From: Oscillospiraceae bacterium
Lineage (GTDB): Bacteria; Bacillota; Clostridia; Oscillospirales; Ruminococcaceae
NCBI GenBank assembly: GCA_015067145.1
Contig: SVNA01000006.1
Coordinates: 1-64,000 of the forward strand
DNA length: 64,000 nt
Direction: 5' to 3'
A program made the position numbers and the translations under genes. This document shows positions 54,698-62,694 of the stretch, one piece after another (the first letter of the stretch is position 1; each line of letters opens with the position of its first letter). The notes below the pieces were generated by a model. The model saw only the letters and a list, made by a program, of their open reading frames with translations. It was not told the origin of the DNA and searched no databases.

Positions 54698-55969
54698 CTA
54701 TCCTAATTTATTGTAAACTGTCTGACCGTTGTAAACTGTCATCAGTACATCGCCGTAAAGTGTCACACCCTCAAACGGTGTGTATCTGCCTTTTGATGCA
54801 AATTCGTCAGGGTTTACCACCCACTGTTTGTCCGGGTCAACCAGCACAAAGTCTGCTTTTTCGCCAACTCTTATGCCGTATGGCAGACCAAACAGCTTTC
54901 TTGGGTTGATGCTCATCACCTCTGCCAGTTTTTCCATTGTGATGTAGCCCCGTTTTACCATATATGTGTTCATTGCGGCAAAGCTTGTCTCGATGCCAAC
55001 AACGCCCATATTGCTTTTTTCCAGCCCTTTCAGCTTTTCTTCTGCCGAGTGCGGTGCATGGTCTGTTGCAATAACCTCGATTGTGCCGTCCTGCACACCT
55101 TTGATAAGTGCATCACGGTCCTGAGCGGAACGGATTGGCGGGTTCATCTTGAAGCGGCCGTGTTCCCCGAGCTCCATATCGCAAAGTGCAAGGTAGTGCG
55201 GTGCAGTTTCGCAGCTTACTTTAAGGCCTGCCGCCTTTGCCTTTCGCACAATGTCCACAGTTTCCTTTGTGGAGATGTGGCAGACATGGTACTGAACACC
55301 TGTTTCCTTTACCAGCTCAACGTCCCTGGCAACCTGTCCCCATTCGCTTTCCGAACAGATGCCGCGGTGGCCGTGGAGACGGGCGTATTCGCCGTCGTGG
55401 ATATATCCGCCGTAAAGCAGGCTTTCATCCTCGCAGTGAGCAACAATCGGTTTACCCAGAGCTTTTGCACGGAGCATAGCCTCTTTCATCATATCGTTCT
55501 TCTGCACGCCCTTGCCGTCGTCAGAGAAGGCAAAGCATTTGTCTGCAAGAGCTTCGAAATCTACAAGCTGCTGCCCTTTTTCGCCTATTGTGATGGCGGC
55601 GTACGGCAGAACATCTATCACAGCGTCTCTGTCGATAATCTCCTGCTGGACAGCCATGTTTTCCACGCTGTCAGGTACAGGGTTAAGGTTTGGCATGCTG
55701 CATACAAGGGTAAATCCACCCTTTGCCGCTGCCTGTGTGCCTGTGGCTATTGACTCTTTATAAAAAAAGCCAGGCTCACGCAAATGTACATGAACATCTG
55801 CGAAACCTGGTAATATCATTAAATTTTCAGCGTCAACAACAGGAACATCAGGAGAAACAGCAATACCAATACCAACAGAAACAACTGTGCCGTTTTCAAC
55901 TAACATATCAGCTTTCTGCAAAGTATCTTCGTAATACACTTGTGCATTTTTAATCAATACGTTAAGCAT
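54698..55969 (-). CDS. pyrC: Dihydroorotase
   Basis: 423-residue amidohydrolase, PyrC type II. Metal ligands: DVHVHLREPGF (HxH, about 60), carboxylated-Lys region replaced by the type II pattern around AAKGGFT, HCEDESLL (about 178), HVCHISTKETV (about 230) and ATDHAPHSAEEK (Asp, about 303). GMxPxRLFGLP-like C-terminal end NPRKLFGLPYG. First gene of the pyr operon, preceded by AAGGAG. Confidence 0.94.
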   Translation of the reverse strand: MLNVLIKNAQVYYEDTLQKADMLVENGTVVSVGIGIAVSPDVPVVDAENLMILPGFADVHVHLREPGFFYKESIATGTQAAAKGGFTLVCSMPNLNPVPDSVENMAVQQEIIDRDAVIDVLPYAAITIGEKGQQLVDFEALADKCFAFSDDGKGVQKNDMMKEAMLRAKALGKPIVAHCEDESLLYGGYIHDGEYARLHGHRGICSESEWGQVARDVELVKETGVQYHVCHISTKETVDIVRKAKAAGLKVSCETAPHYLALCDMELGEHGRFKMNPPIRSAQDRDALIKGVQDGTIEVIATDHAPHSAEEKLKGLEKSNMGVVGIETSFAAMNTYMVKRGYITMEKLAEVMSINPRKLFGLPYGIRVGEKADFVLVDPDKQWVVNPDEFASKGRYTPFEGVTLYGDVLMTVYNGQTVYNKLG

Positions 55970-56101
55970 AGTTTTCTCCTTGGGGTTATTGTCAGAACCT
56001 AAAGTTGTCGTATAAATATTCGTTAAATATTATTATACTATATTATAAGCAAAAAAGCCATAATATTTATCGGAAATTATATAAAAATCAACTGTTTTTT
56101 C

Positions 56102-56134
56102 CTAAAAATAACGCACCGCGAAAGGCAGTGCGTT
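56102..56134 (-). promoter_or_regulatory. Leader terminator of the pyr operon (possible attenuator)
   Basis: On minus, AACGCAC-T-GC pairs with GC-G-GTGCGTT around CTTTC, followed by ATTTTT: a complete intrinsic terminator between the promoter and pyrC. Just upstream is a small TGCC/GGCA hairpin. This layout fits attenuation (for example by PyrR), but I cannot show an antiterminator or the exact PyrR site. Confidence 0.6.
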
Positions 56135-56167
56135 ACAAATTTTTCTGCCTGTTTGGCAATTCAATTT

Positions 56168-56195
56168 ATTTTATCACAAAATGTCATTTAGTCAA
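56168..56195 (-). promoter_or_regulatory. Promoter of the pyr operon
   Basis: Minus strand TTGACT, 16-base spacer, TAAAAT, giving a leader of about 190 bases before pyrC. The spacer 55970-56609 contains this promoter, the leader hairpins, repeat copy B and a terminator. Confidence 0.65.
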
Positions 56196-56302
56196 GATGT
56201 TTTTGGCGGATTTTTGAGAGAAATATATCAGGCGGACAAAATACTTCATCGTGTTGTCAAGTATATCTCTGATTAAAGTTTAAATGTGGTAGTGCTTGTA
56301 CA

Positions 56303-56567
56303 GATACTATGGGGGTTGTTTAGGGGGCTTTGCCCCCTTATAACAATCTGCGGCTGGCGTCAAAGGTCAATGCACTTATAAATATGGCAAGGCCGCCGAA
56401 TGGCATGGCCTGCCGTCATCTAGTGGGGTGACAGCAGATTTTTTCACGCACCGCCGTGAAAAAATACGTCATGAAGGGGAGTAACTCCCCTATGAAAAAA
56501 GTCTGGAGGACTTTTTGCTGCATCGCAATCAGCGGCGCTTTTGGTGCTTTTGGCACTCAAAAGCACA
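56303..56567 (+). repeat. Intergenic repeat, family 1 (copy B, most complete)
   Basis: Full set of modules: GGGGGTTGTTTAGGGGG with GGGGGC/GCCCCC hairpin; GCGGCTGGCGTCAAAGGTC; GGCAAGGCCGCCGAATGGC; TGGGGTGACAG; TTTTTTCACG/CGTGAAAAAA; GGGGAG/CTCCCC; AAAAAGTC/GACTTTTT; GCTGCATCGCAATCAGCGG; GTGCTTTTG/CAAAAGCAC. It lies antiparallel to the minus genes, just after the DUF4015 gene. Confidence 0.92.
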
Positions 56568-56574
56568 TAAATAA

Positions 56575-56596
56575 CGGGCGGCATTACTGCCGCCCG
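56575..56596 (-). terminator. Terminator-like hairpin after the DUF4015 gene
   Basis: Perfect 9-bp stem CGGGCGGCA / TGCCGCCCG with a 4-base loop, 14 bases past the stop; a U-poor tail TTATTTATG. Confidence 0.75.
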
Positions 56597-56609
56597 AATA
56601 CGAGTTTAT

Positions 56610-57719
56610 TTATTTTACAAAATATCCGTTTACGCCATCGTGCTCTGCAAGGCTCTGCTCTGTATTCCAGAGGCAGAGAACCTCCACCGCTTCATCTTCC
56701 GAATATTTTTCGATAACCGCATCTGCCGCACCGTTTTCAAACTGGGCATTTTTACCCACCAGCACAACATGGCTTGCACCGTAACGCAGAGGATTGATTA
56801 TATATCTGGACATATCACCGCTGATAAGCACATCAAGGTCGTATGCCAGATATGCGTCGCCGCCTTTGGCCGCAACACGGGACTGGATTGTGTTGATAAA
56901 GCCCTGCAGCTGTGCCTGCAGCTGGTCGTTTGTCACACCGAAGTCACGGTATTCAAGGCTGTAGCCTGTAGGCAGCTGTACACCGCTGATGATAAAGTCC
57001 TTTACCCCCATATCACCCAGTTCTTTAACAAGGTCGTAAATATAGTTCTGCACCGTCTGGTTGGCAGGGTTTGCCCAAGGCTTGCCGCCCAGTTCCACAG
57101 AGGAGTCCAGCCAGTTCATATCTGTGCCCTGATATTTAACCGCTGTTGTACGGTCGATTGCAGGGGTGATTTTGTCCATAAAGGCATAAACCTGTGCTGT
57201 AACATCTATATTATGCTGGCTGAATATATCCACAAGCTGCCGCACGTCAATCATAACAGGGCCTTTTGCCTGTTTGCCGATTTCCGTCGCAGTTTCAAAA
57301 TAAATTCTGCCGTCAGCATCCTTAAAGGTAACCACAACATCTGTAACGCCCATAGCTGCAAGACGCTGTGCTGTGGCTGTCATTGCTGCCTGGTCACGCA
57401 CATCATTTGCTGTAACTGCACTGTACACCGCTGTCTTCACAGGAATGTCCTCCACCTGTACATCAGACGGGTCGTTTGTGGCTTCCGGTACAGGTGTAGG
57501 TTCCGGTGCAGGGGTCACAACAGGTGTCATTTCCGGCGGTTTCGGATTGTTGATGTTGTCAATCAGTTCCATAACCGCAGGTGCTCCAAAAAATCCCAGA
57601 GCGGCAAGGCCTGCGATTGCAAGAACAATGCCTGCAACCTTTTTAACTACAGCCATACGCTGACGTTTTTTGCCGGAGATGCTGGTATTTCTCTTTATTT
57701 TTATTGGTTTGTTAGCCAT
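56610..57719 (-). CDS. Putative glycoside hydrolase-like protein (DUF4015 type), membrane anchored
   Basis: 369 residues. Basic N-terminus (KRNTSISGKKRQRMAVVKK), one hydrophobic helix (about 25-45), a Pro/Thr/Glu linker (about 55-85), then a barrel-like domain (about 95-369) with VTDVVVTFKDADGRIYFET, DVTAQVYAFMDKITPA and GVKDFIISGVQLP. This resembles DUF4015 putative glycoside hydrolases of Firmicutes. The active residues are not certain. Start at 57719 has GGGAG upstream. It follows the Rnf-like genes on the same strand and is probably in the same transcript. Confidence 0.7.
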   Translation of the reverse strand: MANKPIKIKRNTSISGKKRQRMAVVKKVAGIVLAIAGLAALGFFGAPAVMELIDNINNPKPPEMTPVVTPAPEPTPVPEATNDPSDVQVEDIPVKTAVYSAVTANDVRDQAAMTATAQRLAAMGVTDVVVTFKDADGRIYFETATEIGKQAKGPVMIDVRQLVDIFSQHNIDVTAQVYAFMDKITPAIDRTTAVKYQGTDMNWLDSSVELGGKPWANPANQTVQNYIYDLVKELGDMGVKDFIISGVQLPTGYSLEYRDFGVTNDQLQAQLQGFINTIQSRVAAKGGDAYLAYDLDVLISGDMSRYIINPLRYGASHVVLVGKNAQFENGAADAVIEKYSEDEAVEVLCLWNTEQSLAEHDGVNGYFVK

Positions 57720-57830
57720 AAATTTCTCCCTTTCCGCCACAGACACATGCTGTCTGCCGCAGAATTTTTATGCTGCACAGCCGCTGCCCTGCAGATAAAA
57801 CAATTTTCCTTTTACTTTTACCGCCCTGTG

Positions 57831-58451
57831 TTACAAAGCGATTGCATGGCCTGTAAGGCCGTAGACTGCCAGAGCCAGCACAGAGATGTACACCAGTGTG
57901 ATTGGCAGACCACGAAGGGATTCCGGCACCCTGTCATGAGCGATTTTTCTGTCGCCCTCTGTGATAAGCAGCATGGCAAAAAGATAGCCCACGCTGCTGC
58001 CAAGACCGAAGCCTATGCTCTGGAGAAGTGTCATGCCCTGATAGTTTGTCAGCAGCACCGTGCCCACTATTGTACCTGTTATGCTTGCACTGGTAACAGA
58101 CTGAAGCAGCTCTTTGAATCTTTCCTTGGAAACAATAACGCTGAGCAGGCCTATCACTATAACATAGCTGACGGTGCAGGCCATAACGATAACTGTAGGC
58201 AGCACAAAACGTCTGAGATGTGCAAAACCTGCTGCTGTAACAAGTGGCATTACAAAGTACACAATAATGCTGGTCATAAGCTGGAACACTGTCAGTGCAC
58301 CGCAGAAATACAGTGTGTTTTTGCGTGGGTCATTGAGCATACGCATGCCGCTGGAAAGACCAAGGGCACGGGTAAAGATGGCGTTCTGTGCACCGATAGC
58401 GATAAGGGAATATGCAAAGAATTCCACAAGAATTTTAAGAATGTCGTTCAT
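57831..58451 (-). CDS. rnfA: RnfA/NqrE-like membrane protein lacking both iron-sulfur cysteines
   Basis: 206 residues, six hydrophobic helices. The C-terminus HDRVPESLRGLPITLVYISVLALAVYGLTG (read in part) and GTVLLTNYQGMTLLQSIGFGLGSSVGY align well with RnfA. The two places where RnfA has Cys do not: GLCPF-like is GLSSG (about 32) and the NCAVLG-like segment is TGTIVG (about 130). So the half-cluster ligands of the RnfA-RnfE [2Fe-2S] are missing. Overlaps rnfE by 17 bases. Confidence 0.85.
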   Translation of the reverse strand: MNDILKILVEFFAYSLIAIGAQNAIFTRALGLSSGMRMLNDPRKNTLYFCGALTVFQLMTSIIVYFVMPLVTAAGFAHLRRFVLPTVIVMACTVSYVIVIGLLSVIVSKERFKELLQSVTSASITGTIVGTVLLTNYQGMTLLQSIGFGLGSSVGYLFAMLLITEGDRKIAHDRVPESLRGLPITLVYISVLALAVYGLTGHAIAL

Positions 58452-59094
58452 TGTGCAAAGCCTCCACTTCTACCCTGTATTTATAGTTTTTAACCGCTGC
58501 AGACCACAAACCTGCCACAAGGGCAACAATGAGAAAGCCGCCAAAGCTGTACTGTGCCATCGGCAGCAGGCTTACGCCCACAAGTTTTATGCCGCCGATG
58601 GTGCCGAATGCCAGAAACTCTCTGATAACGCAGACTGTCATACAGGCAACGGCAAAACCCATCGTATTTCTCAGACCGTTGATGATGGAATAAAGCACCG
58701 ATTCCTTACGGGTTTTTTCAAAGTTTTTAACTATAAGAGGGTCGATAACCAGTATTGGCAGATAAACCCCCAGCATAAGCACACTTGTGCCCAGATATCT
58801 GTACATATAGTAATATACAAACGCAAAAACTATAGCGGACACAAATGGGTAGAAAAATGTTTTGAAAGGTACGCTCATACGGCGTGTGATGATGCTGGTG
58901 ATAACACGTGTAGGTGTAAGCAGAAAGAAAACCGCTATACACAGCAGAAGGCCGTTGTGTACGCTTGTGCCTGCAACCACTATCGGTGCAAGGGCAAGTC
59001 CTTTCATAAATACAGGGTTGGACAGTGTCACCTTGCGGCGGCGAACGGTGTCGTCCCAGTTTGCATAAAGGTAGGAATAGTCTTTATTCTTCAT
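58435..59094 (-). CDS. rnfE: RnfE/NqrD-like membrane protein lacking both iron-sulfur cysteines
   Basis: 219 residues, six helices. SNPVFMKGLALAPIVVAGTS lines up with the NPVLVQLLGLCP motif of RnfE, but Cys is Ala; PILVIDPLIVKNFEKT lines up with PLIVTNCIVVGRAEAF, but Cys is Pro. The late REFLAFGTIGG segment and helix pattern are retained. It starts directly at the rnfD stop (TAG-ATG) and overlaps rnfA. Together they would form the heterodimeric core of the membrane complex, but without its metal centre. Confidence 0.82.
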   Translation of the reverse strand: MKNKDYSYLYANWDDTVRRRKVTLSNPVFMKGLALAPIVVAGTSVHNGLLLCIAVFFLLTPTRVITSIITRRMSVPFKTFFYPFVSAIVFAFVYYYMYRYLGTSVLMLGVYLPILVIDPLIVKNFEKTRKESVLYSIINGLRNTMGFAVACMTVCVIREFLAFGTIGGIKLVGVSLLPMAQYSFGGFLIVALVAGLWSAAVKNYKYRVEVEALHNERHS

Positions 59095-60285
59095 CTACTT
59101 TTTTCCTCCCTTTTTTCTTTTCTGTTCCTCTTCAGCTTTGAGGATTTCCTCTATACTGATTGTTCTTGTAGAGTAGATAACATTGTCGATGTTATCCTCT
59201 GTCTCGCTGATAAGGTCCATTGCGTCGGAAGCACCCCTGATTTTTTCCTTCTGACCCTTTGGTGCCTTTTCCTTTGTTTTTTCTGTTTTCTCCGCAGTGA
59301 AAATTTTGCGGTGTACAGTTTTTTCCCTTTTATTTTCTTCTGTGTCTTCTCCGGCTACATCTGCAACCTTTATCCTGTCGCCGCTTACCATACGCTCGAT
59401 ATATCCGTCAAGAGTATTTACCAGCAGCAGTGCAAAGCAGGTGCCGATATCAAAGCTGCCCACATAGCGGAAAATCATAGCCAGTACTGCTGTTACAAAG
59501 CCAAAAACAATCTTTGCCTTTGGTGTTTTAGGTGTTGTCACAGGGTCTGCAAGCATAAACAGAGCCACAAAGAACACCGATCCGTTAAGCATTTCCAGCT
59601 GGATACTTTCCAGGCGGGAGAAGCCGTATATCCTTGGGAAAATATATGCGATTGCCCCGCAGGTGATGAGAAATGTCACAGGGATATGCCATGTGATTTT
59701 TCTGCACAGTATCATAAACAGACCGATAACCACAATAACCAGAACAAAGTCCGCACCCATAGCACCAGGGTAGTTGCCCAGCAGCATATCAACTGTGTTG
59801 TAGGGCGGCACGCCGCCGGCCTTGATAAGGCTTGCGTTGGAAAGTGTTGTCTGTGCTGTGTAACCTGAAAAGAAATCCACCTTTGCGAAAGGAACAACTG
59901 CACTGAACACCTTGTCAGGCCAGTTTACCGCCGCACAGCACATTGCAAGGGCTGCAAGATTGAAAGGATATACATCCCTGCCGCCGAACATATGCTTGCC
60001 CACATATATTGTCAGAACCACGCTGACAACGATAACGTAAACCGGGATGTTTACAGGCAGCATAAGTGTAAAGATAAGTGCTGCCAGCTCGCTGGAGTGG
60101 TCGGTAGCGTCATAGTCTGTTCTGCGTATCATGGAAACCAGAACATCCACCACCTTGGCTGTCACTGTGGCAACAGCACACAGCAGCCACACCCTTGCAC
60201 CGTGAAGCACACTGCCGCACAAAGCAAGGGCAAATATAGCCCACAGCATGGATTTGTCGTGATTTTTTCTCTGTATACTTGTCAT
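59095..60285 (-). CDS. rnfD: RnfD/NqrB-like membrane protein with a long charged tail
   Basis: 396 residues: about 8-10 helices, then a cytoplasmic charged tail (about 300-396, rich in Lys/Glu). NLAALAMCCAAVNWPDKVF, FFSGYTAQTTL (S-G-x-T like the covalent-FMN motif SGAT), LLGNYPGAMGADFVLV and FMLADPVTTPKTPKAK match RnfD/NqrB. So the FMN-threonine site may be intact. The tail is longer than usual. No RnfG (the other FMN carrier), RnfC or RnfB genes are near. First gene of D-E-A; separated from rpe by repeat copy G. Confidence 0.88.
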   Translation of the reverse strand: MTSIQRKNHDKSMLWAIFALALCGSVLHGARVWLLCAVATVTAKVVDVLVSMIRRTDYDATDHSSELAALIFTLMLPVNIPVYVIVVSVVLTIYVGKHMFGGRDVYPFNLAALAMCCAAVNWPDKVFSAVVPFAKVDFFSGYTAQTTLSNASLIKAGGVPPYNTVDMLLGNYPGAMGADFVLVIVVIGLFMILCRKITWHIPVTFLITCGAIAYIFPRIYGFSRLESIQLEMLNGSVFFVALFMLADPVTTPKTPKAKIVFGFVTAVLAMIFRYVGSFDIGTCFALLLVNTLDGYIERMVSGDRIKVADVAGEDTEENKREKTVHRKIFTAEKTEKTKEKAPKGQKEKIRGASDAMDLISETEDNIDNVIYSTRTISIEEILKAEEEQKRKKGGKK

Positions 60286-60317
60286 ATAAAATCTCTCTTT
60301 TTATAGATTTTGATTCA

Positions 60318-60432
60318 AAAGCATCATGATGCCCTGCGGCGATACATATTTTTACAAGGAGGTTCTGCCCTCCCTTTTACCACCCATTGATATCCGGGAG
60401 CATCGCCCCCAAACCCTTGGCGGTATCAATGT
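60318..60432 (-). repeat. Intergenic repeat, family 2 (copy G) between rpe and rnfD
   Basis: Read on minus: GGGCGATGCTCCC hairpin-like start, GGAGGGCAG..CCTCC hairpin, ATGTATCGCCGCAG, matching copy F. Lies 4 bases after the rpe stop, parallel to transcription. It lacks the CTTTTGG end module that F has. Confidence 0.65.
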
Positions 60433-60436
60433 CTTT

Positions 60437-61084
60437 TTACACTTTGAGGCTTTCAATAGCAGCTGCAACATCCTCTGCACCGAAAACATAGCTGCCTGCA
60501 ACCAGCAGGTTTGCACCAGCCTCTGCACAAAGTCTGCCTGTTGTTTCGTTGATGCCGCCGTCAACCTCTATGTAAAGGTCTGTAAGGCCGCGTCTTTCAG
60601 CTTCTTCTCTGATAGCTGTAAGCTTTGGCAGAGCACTTTCCATAAAGCTCTGGCCGCCAAAACCCGGTTCAACGCTCATAACAAGCACAAGGTCCAGCTT
60701 GTCAAGGTATGGAAAAACAGCCTCTGCAGGTGTTGCCGGTTTGATAACAATACCTGCTTTTTTGCCGCAGTTTTTAATGATGGCGATTGTTTCGTCCACA
60801 TCGCTTTCACTTTCGATGTGGAAGGAAACAAGGTCTGCACCCTGCTTGCAGAACTGTTCAGCGTAGAGGTGCGGTTTGATAATCATAAGATGTACATCAA
60901 AAAATGCGTCGGATTTTTTTCTCAGGGATTTTACCACAGGCAGACCGATGGAGATGTTAGGAACAAACACACCGTCCATAACATCGATGTGCAGCATATC
61001 TGCACCCTTGTCCATAACCATTTTGCAGTCTCTTTCAAGGTTTGCGAAATCTGCGGAAAGAATTGATGGTGAAACTTTAGTCAT
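60437..61084 (-). CDS. rpe: Ribulose-phosphate 3-epimerase
   Basis: Pentose phosphate enzyme of 215 residues. SPSILSADFANLERD start, MLHIDVMDGVFVPN (metal His/Asp, about 32), HLMI, VMSVEPGFGGQSF (about 140) and EVDGGINETT (about 175). The ATG at 61084 follows GAGAGG; an in-frame extension upstream is not needed. Confidence 0.95.
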   Translation of the reverse strand: MTKVSPSILSADFANLERDCKMVMDKGADMLHIDVMDGVFVPNISIGLPVVKSLRKKSDAFFDVHLMIIKPHLYAEQFCKQGADLVSFHIESESDVDETIAIIKNCGKKAGIVIKPATPAEAVFPYLDKLDLVLVMSVEPGFGGQSFMESALPKLTAIREEAERRGLTDLYIEVDGGINETTGRLCAEAGANLLVAGSYVFGAEDVAAAIESLKV

Positions 61085-61281
61085 TTTTCTGTACCTCTCA
61101 TATATCTGAACCATTAATTATAGGGCTGTTTTACGGCTTTACGGCAATTTATCTGCCAACAAAGCACACTTTTTCATTTTATAATATTTTATTATACATA
61201 TTATAGCGACAAAAATCAATTAAATAGGAAAGGTTTAACATTTTTACAGATAAAATTTCACATTTTTGCAGAAAAAGTTTT

Positions 61282-61315
61282 AAAAACAAAAATCAGCAGG
61301 TTTTTATCCCTGCTG
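61282..61315 (-). terminator. Terminator overlapping the end of the QueG-like gene
   Basis: Stem CAGCAGG / CCTGCTG with the stop codon (61304-61306) in its loop, followed on minus by ATTTTTGTTTTT. The last codons form the left arm of the stem. Confidence 0.8.
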
Positions 61316-62137
61316 TTTTTCATATATCCCAATATTTCTCTCCAGCACCTTTAAGCCGCGGAAACCAAAAGGCCTGTCCTTATATATCTCCGCCACATTT
61401 TCCTTTGTGACGGTGTGGAGAATATCACCGCTGAAAAGGTTTTCCTCCGCAGGCACAGTGCCGTCCACCAGTGCTTTGTTGTGGGGACAAGCCTTCTGAC
61501 AGATATCACAGCCAAAGACGGTTTCTGCCCTTGCAAGTATTTCCGTCTGTTCTTCTGTCAGCTGCTGTTTTTTCTGGCTGATAAAGGATGCACAGCACTC
61601 GGTGTCTATGTACGCCACTCTATCCCCCATATCAGAGTGCTTGTGTTTTATTGCACCACCGGGACAGTTTTTACGGCAGAGACCGCAGCCCATACAGTAT
61701 TTATAATCATACAGCACCGTTTCCCACTCAAGGTCGGTTATTATCTCGCCGATAAAGACAAAGCTGCCCCATTTTTCTGTAATAAGCAGGCTGTTCTGCC
61801 CTTTTACACCCAGGCCGCCTTTAACCGCCATATCCACCTCGTCCACAGGAGAGGAGTCCACAAAGGGTACAAAGACATTGTCAGGGTATTTTTCCTTGAG
61901 CAGATAAATTATGGATTTTAGTTGCTCCATCACCACTATGTGATAGTCTGCCACAGCACAGTATGCACTAACGTTGCCAAAAAATGCACTTTTGTTATAA
62001 TATGGAAAAATTATGGCTATTGCGGTTTTTGCATTATCGGGAATTCTCTGTTTTGAACGCACATCAAAAATGTTTAAATGTTGAAAACTGACAAAGGAAA
62101 AATCCGCTAAATCCAGTTTTTCCAGCACTTCTTTCAT
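61304..62137 (-). CDS. queG: Epoxyqueuosine reductase-like iron-sulfur protein (QueG family)
   Basis: 277 residues. Cobalamin/active-site segment FVDSSPVDEVDMAVKGGLGVKGQNSLLI (quoted in part: DSSPVDE, GLGVKGQNSLL; Asp of DSSPV is the catalytic-type residue), then two [4Fe-4S] sets: CMGCGLCRKNCPGGAI (about 160) and FGCDICQKACPHNKAL (about 230), with CCASFISQ between. It removes the epoxide oxygen in queuosine synthesis. The protein is shorter than the usual 310-380 residues (no C-terminal HEAT part), so a related reductase is possible. Confidence 0.82.
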   Translation of the reverse strand: MKEVLEKLDLADFSFVSFQHLNIFDVRSKQRIPDNAKTAIAIIFPYYNKSAFFGNVSAYCAVADYHIVVMEQLKSIIYLLKEKYPDNVFVPFVDSSPVDEVDMAVKGGLGVKGQNSLLITEKWGSFVFIGEIITDLEWETVLYDYKYCMGCGLCRKNCPGGAIKHKHSDMGDRVAYIDTECCASFISQKKQQLTEEQTEILARAETVFGCDICQKACPHNKALVDGTVPAEENLFSGDILHTVTKENVAEIYKDRPFGFRGLKVLERNIGIYEKQQG

Positions 62138-62261
62138 GGCATAAATCCCCCTTTCCCGTCAGTTCTATATACTATAATACACAAATCAAGAGTAAAAATA
62201 TATACTTTTTTGAGGAAAATTTTGGTTAAATCTATAAAATTGCAACTTTTTGTTGACAAAA

Positions 62262-62645
62262 TATCGAGTTATCCACAGTTTCAACAGAGTTTTCAACATT
62301 TAACAGTTAAAATCCGTTTAAAATGTTTAAAACCAACTGTTTTGTTGAAAACCCTGTTGACAATGTTGAAAAGTATACACATTAAAGCCTGTATTACTCT
62401 CTGTAAACTAATTTTTTCCTTTTCAACTTCCATTTTTTTACAAATTCCAAAATTCGCCTGTATATCGGTCAAAACCTCTCTGTGCAGTTTTCAACATACT
62501 GTGGAAAACTATGTTTAAAACTTTACTAAAAGTAATTTTATATTTTAACCTCACATTATTCTCTCTTTTAAAAATATATAAAATATGCATTATTTTCCCA
62601 TTTCAACACAAGGCTGTTGAAAATTATTTTAAAAGGTATATAATT
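62262..62645. other. AT-rich spacer with a cluster of DnaA-box-like 9-mers (possible origin or DnaA-binding site)
   Basis: The divergent gap 62138-62694 has no gene. It contains TTATCCACA (62269-62277, consensus DnaA box), TGTGGAAAA (about 62500, revcomp TTTTCCACA), and TTTTCAACA or its complement TGTTGAAAA at about 62290, 62343, 62363, 62488 and 62615, plus TTTTCAACT at 62420. Such box mixtures occur in Firmicute oriC regions. AT-only runs lie at about 62535-62595. Genes to the left run minus and to the right plus for the adjacent pair. DnaA/DnaN are not here. Confidence 0.55.
62617..62644 (+). promoter_or_regulatory. Promoter of the Mrp gene, overlapping a TGTTGAAAA motif
   Basis: TTGAAA, 16-base spacer, TATAAT. 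The -35 box is part of the last TGTTGAAAA in the cluster, so a protein binding that motif would block it. AAGGAGA lies before the ATG. Confidence 0.6.
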
Positions 62646-62694
62646 AATAAAGGTATTTAAACCAAACGGATAATATAATTAAGGAGATATAGAT

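Noticed and set aside
53049..54716. 555-codon plus-strand open frame opposite carB
   Set aside because: Antisense shadow of carB with Cys/Phe-rich composition and no start signal; carB is full length with all motifs.
56640..58493. 617-codon plus-strand open frame opposite the DUF4015 and rnfA genes
   Set aside because: Covers two real minus-strand genes and their spacer; Cys/His-rich composition typical of an antisense frame.
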